Source: Mycolicibacterium pulveris | GTDB taxonomy: Bacteria; Actinomycetota; Actinomycetes; Mycobacteriales; Mycobacteriaceae | Direction: 5' to 3' | DNA: 64,000 bases | Assembly: GCF_010725725.1 (NCBI RefSeq) | Contig: NZ_AP022599.1 | Span: 558,001 to 622,000, forward strand | Shown here: in pieces, positions 24,229 to 34,089 of the stretch | How the letters are laid out: each line of letters begins with the position of its first letter | Numbering within the stretch: position 1 is the first letter of the stretch | Position numbers and translations under genes: made by a program | Notes under the pieces: generated by a model | What the model saw: the letters and a program-made list of their open reading frames with translations, nothing else | Databases searched by the model: none | What the model was told of the DNA's origin: nothing

Positions 24229-26406
24229 CTAGTTTTGCGCGAGCGCACGGGCGACGAGCTGACCGATGACGGGCGCCAGCGCTCGAGAATGTTGCGGAGT
24301 GAGATGCCCTTGGTCGACATAGACCAGGGTGTTACCGACGATCACAGGGCAGTGATGGTCGGTGCAGAACAGGTCGGTGAGATCGACGTAATGTCCGCCG
24401 CCGAGTTCGGTGGCGGCTGCTTCGGCAGCGACACCGGGCTCGTTCACCGCGGACGACCGCGACGGCGCGCAGGCCGTCGCGTCGTCGAGATGGTCAGACA
24501 GGCAGATCGGGACATGCGTGCGCGGGTCGGGGATTGGCCCGAGCACCAACACCTGCGCACCGGTGCTGCGCAGTTGTGCCACCACCCGAGTCAGCGCATC
24601 AAGCCACGCCGGATCGTATGGAGTCACACCGGTGGTCGCGTCGTATCCCCGCGACATACTCAGCACGATCAACCGCGGGCGCTCGGTGCGCAACTTGTCG
24701 AAGATCTGACTGCGCCACTGCTCGCAGTTGGTGTCTTCACGACGCAGGTATGGGTTGGTGATGCGGACATGCATCAACGGACAAAGCGACCTGGTCAGAG
24801 TCTGCAGCCGCCAATGCTGCTCAACGGCGATCTGCTCGAACGCAGGATTCCACATCGCGGCGAACGAGTCGCCGACCAGGGCCACCGTCATGGTCGACGT
24901 CGGATCACCCGTCACACATTCCGGCTGGCCGGTCTCGAAGGGCGCAAGCAGGCAACCGTCGAGTCGCATGGCCTGACGTTCGGCCGTGGTCTCGGCGAGC
25001 GCGGGCTGCAAGTTGGAGGGAACGGCCTCGAGGTGCGCCGAGGCCGCAACCGCGTCGTTCACTAGGGAGAAGGCTTGCCGCACCGCGTTGTCGTGGGCAT
25101 CGGCGCTCTCGCCGACGGGAACGGGTGCGAGGGTGAACGCCAACGGCTGGGCCGGCGAACCACGTCCAACCGGCGTGGGCATGCCAACCAGCAGTGCTGC
25201 GCCCACACAGCCCGCAACCGCGGTGACGCCTGCACCCAGACCGAGACTGCGCCAAGCGGATTCGCGGATTTTCGGCGAAAACCGCAACGGGTTCTCGACA
25301 AAACGGAAGGTCGCCACCGCTAATCCCGCAGAGAACACAGCGGCGACCAGCCTGGCGGCCAGGCCCAAGTCGTGACCAACTATCACGGGCACGAGGACCA
25401 GCACGGGCCAGTGCCACAGGTACCACGAGTAGGAAATGCGCCCGACGGCACGCAGTGGCCTTGTTCCCAGAAGGCGCCCGCAGCCGGCAGTCGGTGCGGC
25501 GCAGCCGGCGCCGATGACGAAAACGGCCCCCATCGTGGGCAAGATTGCGGCAGTTCCCGGATAGGGCGTCGATTGGCTCAAGAGCGCACAGGCCAGCACG
25601 ATCATGCCGAGACCGGTTGAGCCGGTAACCGCGGCGGCCAGGGAAGGAAGCCGCCCCCATTGTCCGGCGGTCAGTGCCACCAGCCCGCCGAGCGCCAGCT
25701 GCCAGGCACGCGTTGGCAGCGCGAAGAAGGCTGCAGGCGGCATCAAATGGGTCACCACCATTGACAACGCGAACGACGCGACCGCGACGAGGGAAAGCGC
25801 CAGCACGTACGGGCGGCGACTCGAGGCGGCCTCGTTTCTGTTTCGCCGACGGACGCGCCGGATCACCCATACGGTGCAAAGAATCAACGGCGCCCAAACG
25901 AAGTAGAACTGCTCCTCAACACCCAGCGACCAATAGTGCAAGAACGGCGACTGCGACTGCTCAGCACCGAAGTAGTCGACCCCCTGCAGCAAGAACGTGT
26001 AATTGCTGACGTACAGCGCGCTGGCGATGCCGTCGATGACCACCTCGCGGGCCCGAAGCGGTGGAAGCAGAGCAACCGAAGCGATCATTATGACGGCACC
26101 CACCAAGGTCGCCGCCGGCAACAACCGGCGCGCCCGGGCGGCGTAGAAATTTCGCAACCGCACGGTTCCGGTGGCGTCCGCTTCGCGCCAAAGCAATCTC
26201 GTGATCAAAAACCCCGAGATGACAAAGAAGACGTCGACGCCGACGTACCCACCCCTCAGCCCGGGCACCGCTGCATGGAACAGGACTACCGCCAGAACAG
26301 CGACGGCACGCAAACCCTCAATATCGGGCCGGAAGCCGGCCCGACCGTCGGCACGGTCTTGCCGATTTCGCCTTGTCTCGGTGCTGTTTAATTGGTGCAA
26401 GATCAT
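24229..26406 (-). CDS. OafA/YrhL-type membrane O-acyltransferase with SGNH domain
   Basis: 725 residues. The N-terminal two thirds form an acyltransferase-3 domain with about 10-11 membrane helices: FRPDIEGLRAVAVLAVVLFH at residues 25-45 carries the conserved R/H of the family, GGYVGVDVFFVISGFLIT follows, and YWSLGVEEQFYFVWAPLI contains the conserved E. The C-terminal part (about 490-725) is an extracytoplasmic SGNH hydrolase-like domain: VALVGDSF (Ser), then DQGHLTPQHS (Asp-x-x-His). Such proteins O-acylate cell-surface sugars or lipids. No specific substrate can be named. Confidence 0.9.
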   Translation of the reverse strand: MILHQLNSTETRRNRQDRADGRAGFRPDIEGLRAVAVLAVVLFHAAVPGLRGGYVGVDVFFVISGFLITRLLWREADATGTVRLRNFYAARARRLLPAATLVGAVIMIASVALLPPLRAREVVIDGIASALYVSNYTFLLQGVDYFGAEQSQSPFLHYWSLGVEEQFYFVWAPLILCTVWVIRRVRRRNRNEAASSRRPYVLALSLVAVASFALSMVVTHLMPPAAFFALPTRAWQLALGGLVALTAGQWGRLPSLAAAVTGSTGLGMIVLACALLSQSTPYPGTAAILPTMGAVFVIGAGCAAPTAGCGRLLGTRPLRAVGRISYSWYLWHWPVLVLVPVIVGHDLGLAARLVAAVFSAGLAVATFRFVENPLRFSPKIRESAWRSLGLGAGVTAVAGCVGAALLVGMPTPVGRGSPAQPLAFTLAPVPVGESADAHDNAVRQAFSLVNDAVAASAHLEAVPSNLQPALAETTAERQAMRLDGCLLAPFETGQPECVTGDPTSTMTVALVGDSFAAMWNPAFEQIAVEQHWRLQTLTRSLCPLMHVRITNPYLRREDTNCEQWRSQIFDKLRTERPRLIVLSMSRGYDATTGVTPYDPAWLDALTRVVAQLRSTGAQVLVLGPIPDPRTHVPICLSDHLDDATACAPSRSSAVNEPGVAAEAAATELGGGHYVDLTDLFCTDHHCPVIVGNTLVYVDQGHLTPQHSRALAPVIGQLVARALAQN

Positions 26407-27235
26407 CTACTCAGTGGCGGGAGCCAATTCATTCGGCGAGCGCTTGAAACCACGAGGTGCCAGCACGAAACCACAGGTCGCGAAGACCACCCAAGTGTGC
26501 CCGTTGGTCAGAGTCATGCCGCCAGCCTTTCGAAAATTCCCGGCCAATGACTCGCCTGTTTCACGTTGATATCGACCAATTGCTCTTGCAACGATGTAGC
26601 GATTTCTCGCACACCGACCGAATGGTGAGCAAAATCAGTAAAAACAGTTTTGAATTTGTTTTCTGCCGATAGTATTAGCACCAAATTTCCTGAAAAGTCC
26701 GGCGTCAGATTGCGGCTCGTGCCTCTCGAATATCACCTGGTCCGCGGTATTCCGCCCGGTTGAAACCGTGGAGAACATCCAGCGAGCTCTTTAGGTTCTG
26801 ACCTCGTCGAACGACGGACGGTGCGGGCCCGAGGGCACGTATCGTGGTGATGAAATGCGGTCGGCCCAAAGGCCGTTGCGTGCTCGCCGAGGCCGATGGT
26901 TTCGTTTCGGTCGGTTGTTGGCTCGCCATGCCATCCCTATTGGTCGAAGCGGCTACGCGCGGCCGAATAGTAGCAGCTTCCCACTAAACTCGGTCGAGCT
27001 TTCGTGACTTACTGATTAGTTCGTTCGCAGGCTAAAGGAAGTGTGCGAATAACGCACGTTCGGGCTGCCGGTTTCCGGTGTGTTGATGCGGAACCCAGGG
27101 CGCTTGACTTCGCGTACTAAACACAGGCAGCGCGCCAGGCGCGAAGACTTCTCGCCCGCGGATGCTTCTTGGTGCCCCGTGTTGGCGCCTCGTGTTGGCG
27201 CCCGTGCGTGAAGAGCCGGGCCGGTTTGTCGGTGT
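26407..27235. other. Gene-free stretch of about 830 bp, low GC in its first part
   Basis: From 26407 to about 26700 the sequence is distinctly AT-richer than its surroundings (runs such as GAAAATTC, AGTAAAAACAGTTTTG, TATTAGCACC). Short open frames (for example 26705-26929 minus) have no recognisable domain and no good ribosome site. I see no repeat, RNA gene or inverted repeat of note. It could be a remnant of transferred DNA or a long promoter region of the acyltransferase gene. Confidence 0.5.
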
Positions 27236-27251
27236 TCGAATGTATGTTCGA
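27236..27251. promoter_or_regulatory. LexA-binding SOS box
   Basis: TCGAATGTATGTTCGA matches the mycobacterial SOS box TCGAAC-N4-GTTCGA at 11 of 12 defined positions. It lies across the first possible start codon (ATG 27240) of the 13E12-type gene. LexA-controlled 13E12 genes are known in M. tuberculosis. Confidence 0.8.
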
Positions 27252-28736
27252 GGTATGTCGGGGAGCGGGTTGCAGGCGGCGATTGCCGAGCTGCGTGGCG
27301 CCTATGAACAGGTGGCCGCCTGCGATCTGGAGTTGTTGACCCGCCCGGATCTGCTGGCCGCTCTCGATGAGATCGAGACGTTGTCGTGTCAGCTGCCCAC
27401 GATGAGCCAGCGGTTGTTGGCGCGTCTGCAGACCGAGACCACGCCGGGCGAGATGGGCGCGTGCTCGTGGAAAGAAGTGCTGCGGGTGCGCTACCGGATC
27501 TCCACCAGCGAGGCCAACCGGCGGTTGGCCCAAGCCGAACTGTTGGCGCCGCGCCAGGCGGTGACCGGCCCGGCGCTGGCGCCGGTGTTGCCCGCCACCG
27601 CCGCCGCGCAAGCCCACGGGTTGATCAACGCCGAACACCTCGAGGTCATCCGTAAATCGATGGCCAAGCTACCGGGCTGGGTGGATGCGATTACCCGTGA
27701 TCAGTTCGAGGTCGACCTGGTGCGCACCGCGGTCAACGTCGGACCCAAAGAACTCACCGACACCGCGGAGCTGAGGCTGTTTCTGCTGGATCAAGACGGC
27801 CCCGAGCCCACCGACGTCGAGCGGGCCCGCAAACGCGGGGTTAAGAAGTCTCCACAAGGCCCTGACGGGATGGTGCAACTGCGCGCGATGCTCACGCCGG
27901 AGGCATGGGCGGTGTGGGAGGCGATCTTCGCCAAATACGCCGCACCGGGCATGTGCAACCCCGACGATCCCCAACCCTGCACCTCAGGCACACCCACCCA
28001 AGCCCAGATCGACAACGACCACCGCAGCCTGGCCCAACGCCAACACGACGCGCTGATCGCCGTCGGACGCATCGCGTTGATGAGCGGTGAACTCGGCCAA
28101 CTCAACGGGCTACCGGTCTCGGTCATCATCCGCACCACCCTGCAGGACTTAGAGTCTCGCGCCGGGATCGGCACCACCGGCGGCGGCACCGTCATGCCGA
28201 TCACCGACGTGATCCGCCTGGCCGGCCACGCCAACCACTACCTGGCCGTGTTCGACAACGCCACCGGATCCGCGCTGGATTTGTTCCGCGCCAGACGCAC
28301 CGCCTCACCCGCACAGCGGATCATGCTGATCGCCCGCGACGGCGGCTGCACCAAACCCGGCTGCACCGTCGGCGCCTACGGCTGCCAAGCACACCACGTG
28401 CACGCCGACTGGGCAGCCGGCGGCAACACCAACGTCGACGAACTCGGACTGGCCTGCGGACCCCACAACCGCAGCGTCAACGACGACGGCGGCTGGAGCA
28501 CCCGCATGAACACCCACGGCGAAGTCGAATGGCTCCCACCACCAAACCTCGACACCGGTCAAGCCCGCATCAACTACTACCACCGCCCCGAACGCCTGCT
28601 ACGACCCGACAACCGACCCGACGACCAACCGGCCGGCGGCGACCAGGTCGCCGGAGACGAACCGCGCGCCGCGACATCAACCGACCCAGCCGACGAACCC
28701 GGCGGGCCCGCACCCCCAGGAGACCAAGCGGCCTAA
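27240..28736 (+). CDS. DUF222 / 13E12-family HNH endonuclease-like protein
   Basis: 498 residues from ATG 27240; ATG 27255 is the alternative and lies just after the SOS box. The N-terminal DUF222 region (about 10-330) includes ELLTRPDLLAALDEIE and SWKEVLRVRYRIS. The C-terminal HNH domain is intact: GGCTKPGCTVGAYGCQAHHV, then HADWAAGG, GLACGPHNRSV. After this comes a Pro/Asp-rich low-complexity tail. Family members are multi-copy in mycobacteria; nuclease activity is inferred from the HNH motif. Neither start has a good ribosome site, so translation may be leaderless. Confidence 0.9.
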   Translation: MYVRGMSGSGLQAAIAELRGAYEQVAACDLELLTRPDLLAALDEIETLSCQLPTMSQRLLARLQTETTPGEMGACSWKEVLRVRYRISTSEANRRLAQAELLAPRQAVTGPALAPVLPATAAAQAHGLINAEHLEVIRKSMAKLPGWVDAITRDQFEVDLVRTAVNVGPKELTDTAELRLFLLDQDGPEPTDVERARKRGVKKSPQGPDGMVQLRAMLTPEAWAVWEAIFAKYAAPGMCNPDDPQPCTSGTPTQAQIDNDHRSLAQRQHDALIAVGRIALMSGELGQLNGLPVSVIIRTTLQDLESRAGIGTTGGGTVMPITDVIRLAGHANHYLAVFDNATGSALDLFRARRTASPAQRIMLIARDGGCTKPGCTVGAYGCQAHHVHADWAAGGNTNVDELGLACGPHNRSVNDDGGWSTRMNTHGEVEWLPPPNLDTGQARINYYHRPERLLRPDNRPDDQPAGGDQVAGDEPRAATSTDPADEPGGPAPPGDQAA

Positions 28737-28822
28737 CCGCCCACGCCAAACACCGCAGCGCCCCGGATAACCCGACGGCGCCGGCATCAACACGCCCGCA
28801 CCGATGACGCCAAGAAACGACG

Positions 28823-28849
28823 AAGCCCGGCCAACCGACGGCCGGGCTT
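28823..28849. terminator. Hairpin between the 13E12-family gene and tRNA-Ala
   Basis: AAGCCCGGCC (28823-28832) and GGCCGGGCTT (28840-28849) form a perfect 10-bp stem with a 7-base loop. It is 10 bases after the 3' end of the minus-strand tRNA and about 87 after the plus-strand stop, so it can end transcripts from both sides. Confidence 0.75.
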
Positions 28850-28858
28850 TCGAACGAG

Positions 28859-28931
28859 TGGAGCTAAGGGGACTCGAACCCCTGACCCCCACACTGCCAG
28901 TGTGGTGCGCTACCAGCTGCGCCATAGCCCC
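28859..28931 (-). tRNA. tRNA-Ala (anticodon GGC)
   Basis: The complement of this 73-base stretch folds as a complete tRNA: acceptor GGGGCTA/TAGCTCC with discriminator A, D arm GCGCAGCTGGTAGCGC, anticodon arm CCACA-CTGGCAG-TGTGG giving anticodon GGC, and T arm with GGTTCGAGTCC. CCA is not encoded. It reads GCC codons, the most used Ala codon in this GC-rich genome. Confidence 0.95.
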
Positions 28932-28985
28932 GTGACGTGCCCATCGAAGTTACACCACTGCCAGGTTACCGTTCAAAATGGCCGG

Positions 28986-30239
28986 TCACGGCAGCTCCCC
29001 GGCGGCTTCGGGTCCCAGCGGACGCGCCGGTGTGTGTTCCGCCGAGGGCAGCCGGGTTTCGGGTGCGGACAGCCACCCGATCGCCGCGGCCACCAGGATC
29101 GCCCCGCTGATCACGAACGACCACTGAAACGACAGGTGCTGCGCGATCAGGCCCACCAGCAGCGAACCCACGATCGAACCGAGGTCGGCCATCATCTGAA
29201 ACGCCGCCAGCGCGGTGCCGCCGCGCGCCTTGTTGCCGATCACGTCGGCCACGGCGGCCTGCTGCGGCGAGGTGAACATCCCGGTCGCCGCACCGGCCAG
29301 GAGCGCCGTGATCAGAAACACCGTCAAGTCGTCGCTGAAGCCGACCGCGATCGTCGCCGCCCCCGCCGCCGTCAGCCCGATGATGAGCAGGATCCGACGC
29401 CCGACGCGGTCCGACAGATGCCCGCTGGGGATGACGGCGAGCACGTTGCCGATCGCGAACGTCGCCAGCGCCAGCCCCGCCGTGCCGACGCCGCGGTCGA
29501 GCACCTCGACGACGAATAGCGGCACCAGCGCGATGCGCAGCCCGAACGCCGACCATCCGGTGGCGAAGTTCGACAGCAACGCGGCGCGGTATGCCCCGTT
29601 GTGGAACGCCTGGCCGAACGTCACCTTGATCTGGGTGTCCGCCTCGGGCGCGGCCAGCGACGAGTGTCGCAGGCTGATGAACACCACCGCCGCCGCGATC
29701 GTCAGCGCCGCGCCGTAGATCAGGAACGGGGCGGACAACCCGAACCCGGCGGTCAGGCTGCCCAGCACGGGACCACCCACCGAGCCGACCAGAAACGCCG
29801 AGGAGAACATGCCGGCCACCCGTCCGCGGGCGTCGGGTGGGCTCATCCGGATCATCAGCCCCAGCGCGGAGATGAAGAACATCGTCGAGCCGATCCCGCC
29901 GAGCGAGCGGAACAACAGCAGCTGCCAGTACGTCTGGGCGAAAGCGCATGCCCCGGTCGACGTCGCCACGATCAGCAACCCGCTGACATAGACCCGGCGC
30001 TCCCCCAGTCTCTGCACCAGCTGACCTGCCGCAGGAGCGAAGCACAGCCGCATCACCGCGAAGGCCGTGATGACGAACGTCGCCGCGCCGATGCCGACGC
30101 CGAAATGGCGGGCGTATTCGGGCAGCACCGGCGACACCACCCCGTAGCCCACCGCGATGACGGCGTTCGAGGCGATCAGCACCCAGACTTCGCCGGGCAG
30201 CCGCTCCTTGGTGCGCGTGCCCGGCGCAGAAAAGCTCAC
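28986..30239 (-). CDS. MFS transporter, drug-efflux type
   Basis: 417 residues with about 12 predicted membrane helices in two sixes. The loop 2-3 motif is present as AGQLVQRLGERRVYVSGLL and repeated in the second half as SGHLSDRVGRRILLIIGL; motif C-like GSVGGPVLGSL in helix 5 points to an antiporter of the DHA1 drug/H+ type. It lies head to tail after pgm on the same strand (10 bp), but a functional link is not evident. The substrate is unknown. Confidence 0.88.
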   Translation of the reverse strand: MSFSAPGTRTKERLPGEVWVLIASNAVIAVGYGVVSPVLPEYARHFGVGIGAATFVITAFAVMRLCFAPAAGQLVQRLGERRVYVSGLLIVATSTGACAFAQTYWQLLLFRSLGGIGSTMFFISALGLMIRMSPPDARGRVAGMFSSAFLVGSVGGPVLGSLTAGFGLSAPFLIYGAALTIAAAVVFISLRHSSLAAPEADTQIKVTFGQAFHNGAYRAALLSNFATGWSAFGLRIALVPLFVVEVLDRGVGTAGLALATFAIGNVLAVIPSGHLSDRVGRRILLIIGLTAAGAATIAVGFSDDLTVFLITALLAGAATGMFTSPQQAAVADVIGNKARGGTALAAFQMMADLGSIVGSLLVGLIAQHLSFQWSFVISGAILVAAAIGWLSAPETRLPSAEHTPARPLGPEAAGELP

Positions 30240-30249
30240 GCCGACGACT

Positions 30250-31884
<1,635 letters not shown>

Positions 31885-31944
31885 GAACTCGATTGTGCTC
31901 GACACCGACACGGGACGCTCGGCGGTACCGCCATACTCTGCGAT

Positions 31945-32343
31945 GTGTTCGGTTACGACGTCCGCGAACTCGTCGCGGTGTTCGCGGGCGGAGCGCTGGG
32001 CACCGTCGCTCGCGCAGCGCTCGAGACACTTGCCGCGCCGGATCCGGGACGCTGGCCGTGGCCGACGTTCGTGGCCAACATCGTCGGCGCATTTCTGTTG
32101 GGCTACTTCACCACTCGACTTCTCGAACGGCTACCGGTCTCCAGCTACCGCCGCCCGCTGCTGGGCACCGGCCTGTGCGGTGGCCTGACCACGTTCTCCA
32201 CCATGCAGGTCGAGACCCTCAAGATGCTCGAGCACCGTCACTACGCGCTGGCCGCCGGCTACCTCGCCGCCAGCATCGCGGTGGGGTTGCTCGCCCTTTA
32301 CATCGCCACCGCCCTGGTGCGCCACGTGCGGGTGCGCGGATGA
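31945..32343 (+). CDS. crcB1: Fluoride exporter subunit CrcB1 (Fluc)
   Basis: 132 residues from GTG 31945, the same length as Rv3069. Four membrane helices. Fluc signatures are [13 protein letters not shown] at the start of helix 1, [17 protein letters not shown] (the Asn of the pore), and [15 protein letters not shown] with the Phe-box and the TTFST break in helix 3. Small paired Fluc proteins make an antiparallel heterodimer that lets fluoride leave the cell. It overlaps crcB2 by 4 bp (ATGA). No ribosome site is clear, so a leaderless start is likely. Confidence 0.93.
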   Translation: MFGYDVRELVAVFAGGALGTVARAALETLAAPDPGRWPWPTFVANIVGAFLLGYFTTRLLERLPVSSYRRPLLGTGLCGGLTTFSTMQVETLKMLEHRHYALAAGYLAASIAVGLLALYIATALVRHVRVRG

Positions 32344-32708
32344 CGACGGCGGCGGTGTGGGCCGCCGTGCCCCTGATCGGCGGTCTCGGGGCGGTGCTGC
32401 GTTTCGTTGTCGACCGCACGGTGTCGATGCGGATCGGCAGGGCCTTTCCCTACGGCACGCTGGTGGTCAACATCAGCGGTGCGCTGCTGCTCGGCTTGCT
32501 GGCCGGCCTGGCGCTCAGCCCTTACTGGGCGCTGCTGGCAGGTACCGCCTTCGTCGGCTCGTATACGACGTTTTCCACGTGGATGCTGGAGACGCACCGG
32601 CTCGGCGAAGAACGCCAGTTCTGGCCCGCGGTGGCCAACATCGGCGTCAGCCTGGTGCTGGGACTCGCCGCGGCGGGGTGTGGTCTGTGGCTGGGAATGC
32701 GCCTGTGA
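32340..32708 (+). CDS. crcB2: Fluoride exporter subunit CrcB2 (Fluc)
   Basis: 122 residues. Four helices with the same Fluc signatures: [36 protein letters not shown] and [17 protein letters not shown]. The ATG overlaps the stop of crcB1 and its own stop overlaps the next start (GTGA), so the three proteins are translated together, in keeping with a fixed-ratio heterodimer. The loops carry different charges from CrcB1, consistent with opposite membrane orientation. Confidence 0.93.
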   Translation: MTTAAVWAAVPLIGGLGAVLRFVVDRTVSMRIGRAFPYGTLVVNISGALLLGLLAGLALSPYWALLAGTAFVGSYTTFSTWMLETHRLGEERQFWPAVANIGVSLVLGLAAAGCGLWLGMRL

Positions 32709-33766
32709 CCGACGACATGGTCAAGCTCACCTGTTACTTCGGTGAACGTCACCGGGCGGGAAACCGGTTCTTGGCCGAGGCGCTCCCCGAGCTCTACGCC
32801 GACGCCGCCGTCGCGGTCAGCGTCGTGCTACGCGGTATCGCCAGCTTCGGTCCGCGCCACCAGCTGCGCACCGACCGTTCCCTGTCCCTCTCCGAGGATC
32901 CGCCCATCGTGGTCATCGCGGTCGACACCGCGCAGAAGATGGCGGACCTCGCACGGCAGGCGGTGGCGATGACGGCGAACGGCCTGGTCACCCTCGAGCG
33001 CGTCCGTCCCGCCCACCGGTTCGATGCGACGACGGCTGCGACCGTGACGCTGACCGTGTACGTCGGCCGCTACGACAGGGCGGCGCGACAACCGGCTCAC
33101 CGCGCCGCCTGCGACATCCTCCATCGCCATGGATTTGCCAGCGCCACAGCGTTTCTCGGCGTCGACGGCACCCGGCGGGGACGACGTCAGCAAGCCCGGT
33201 TCTTCGGTCGCAACCGACACGTTCCGGTGATGATCACCGCTACCGGTGATGCCTCGCAGGTCGATGACGCGATGTCGGCGTTGCGCACGGCGCTCGATGA
33301 CCCATTGATGACGGTGGAACGGGCGCAGCTGTGCAAACGCGACGGCAGGCTACTGGATCGCCCGACAGCGCTGCCGTCCACCGATGACCGCGGACTGCCG
33401 CTGTGGCAGAAGCTGACCATCCGCACGTCGGAGGCCACGCTGTACGACGGAGCGCCAATCCACCGCGCACTCGTGCGCCGCCTGCACGAGTCGGCCGCGG
33501 TGAGCGGCGCCACCGCGCTGCGCGGTATCTGGGGTTTCCACGGCGACCACAAACCGCACGGCGACAGGCTGATTCAGCTTGTCCGTCGGGTCCCGGTGAG
33601 CACCGTGATCGTCGACACGCCCGAGCGGATCGCCGCCTGCTTCGACGTCGTCGACGAGGTGACCGCCGCACAGGGCCTGGTCACCAGCGAATTGGTGCCC
33701 GCCATGGTGTCCATCGAGGACAACGAGCGGCGCGGGGGGACGCGGCTGGCCCGTCACGGCCCCTAA
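32705..33766 (+). CDS. DUF190 domain protein (Rv3071-like), fluoride-operon partner
   Basis: 353 residues from GTG 32705 (ATG 32717 possible). Two DUF190-type PII-like modules are visible: KLTCYFGERHRAGNRFLAEAL...RGIASFGPRH in the first half and KLTIRTSEATLYDGAPIHRA...ALRGIWGFHGDH in the second, with a degenerate repeat between them (TVYVGRYDRAARQPAHRA, TAFLGVDGTR). DUF190 genes repeatedly accompany crcB, and the fold suggests a cytosolic regulator or sensor; no activity is known. It follows crcB2 with a 4-bp overlap. Confidence 0.85.
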   Translation: MTDDMVKLTCYFGERHRAGNRFLAEALPELYADAAVAVSVVLRGIASFGPRHQLRTDRSLSLSEDPPIVVIAVDTAQKMADLARQAVAMTANGLVTLERVRPAHRFDATTAATVTLTVYVGRYDRAARQPAHRAACDILHRHGFASATAFLGVDGTRRGRRQQARFFGRNRHVPVMITATGDASQVDDAMSALRTALDDPLMTVERAQLCKRDGRLLDRPTALPSTDDRGLPLWQKLTIRTSEATLYDGAPIHRALVRRLHESAAVSGATALRGIWGFHGDHKPHGDRLIQLVRRVPVSTVIVDTPERIAACFDVVDEVTAAQGLVTSELVPAMVSIEDNERRGGTRLARHGP

Positions 33767-33776
33767 CCCTCGGAGG

Positions 33777-33795
33777 TAAGCCTAGCCTAACCTAC
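33777..33795. promoter_or_regulatory. IdeR iron box before mbtL
   Basis: TAAGCCTAGCCTAACCTAC; its complement agrees with the IdeR/DtxR consensus TTAGGTTAGGCTAACCTAA at 15 of 19 positions. It lies 25 bp before the mbtL start, so iron-loaded IdeR should repress mbtL-mbtM-mbtN. Confidence 0.85.
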
Positions 33796-33819
33796 TTTCA
33801 AGGTGTACCGTCGCTCGCC

Positions 33820-34089
33820 GTGAAGCCCTCTACTCGAGAAGCCGTAAGCGCCGCACTGACCGAGATCCTGCGTGACGACATGAACGTCGACATCAGCAGG
33901 GTCACCCGCGAGTCCCGCCTGATCGACGACGTCGGCCTCGACTCGGTCGCATTCGCCGTCGGAATGGTGGCGATCGAAGACCGCCTCGGCGTGGCGCTTG
34001 AAGAGGAAGACCTGCTCAGCTGCGACACCGTCGGTGATCTCGAAGCGGCGATCCTCGCGAAGGTACCTGCTGCGCAGTCGAATTCGTGA
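33820..34089 (+). CDS. mbtL: Acyl carrier protein for mycobactin acylation
   Basis: 89 residues from GTG 33820. The phosphopantetheine Ser lies in DDVGLDSVAFAVG (about residue 42), and the helix-rich ACP pattern follows (EDRLGVALEEEDLLSCDTVGDLEAAI). In M. tuberculosis MbtL carries the lipid chain that is placed on the lysine of mycobactin. It overlaps mbtM by 4 bp (GTGA) and is under an IdeR box. Slightly shorter at the N-terminus than the M. tuberculosis protein. Confidence 0.92.
   Translation: MKPSTREAVSAALTEILRDDMNVDISRVTRESRLIDDVGLDSVAFAVGMVAIEDRLGVALEEEDLLSCDTVGDLEAAILAKVPAAQSNS

Noticed and set aside
26705..26929. 74-residue minus-strand frame in the long intergenic region
   Set aside because: No ribosome site, no domain, and composition unlike the neighbouring genes.
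28859..28931. Phage attachment site at tRNA-Ala
   Set aside because: No integrase and no second copy of the tRNA 3' end were seen nearby, so only a hotspot possibility is kept as a finding.
31885..31944. Fluoride riboswitch before crcB1
   Set aside because: Only 60 bp are available and I could not find the conserved crcB-motif pseudoknot sequences.
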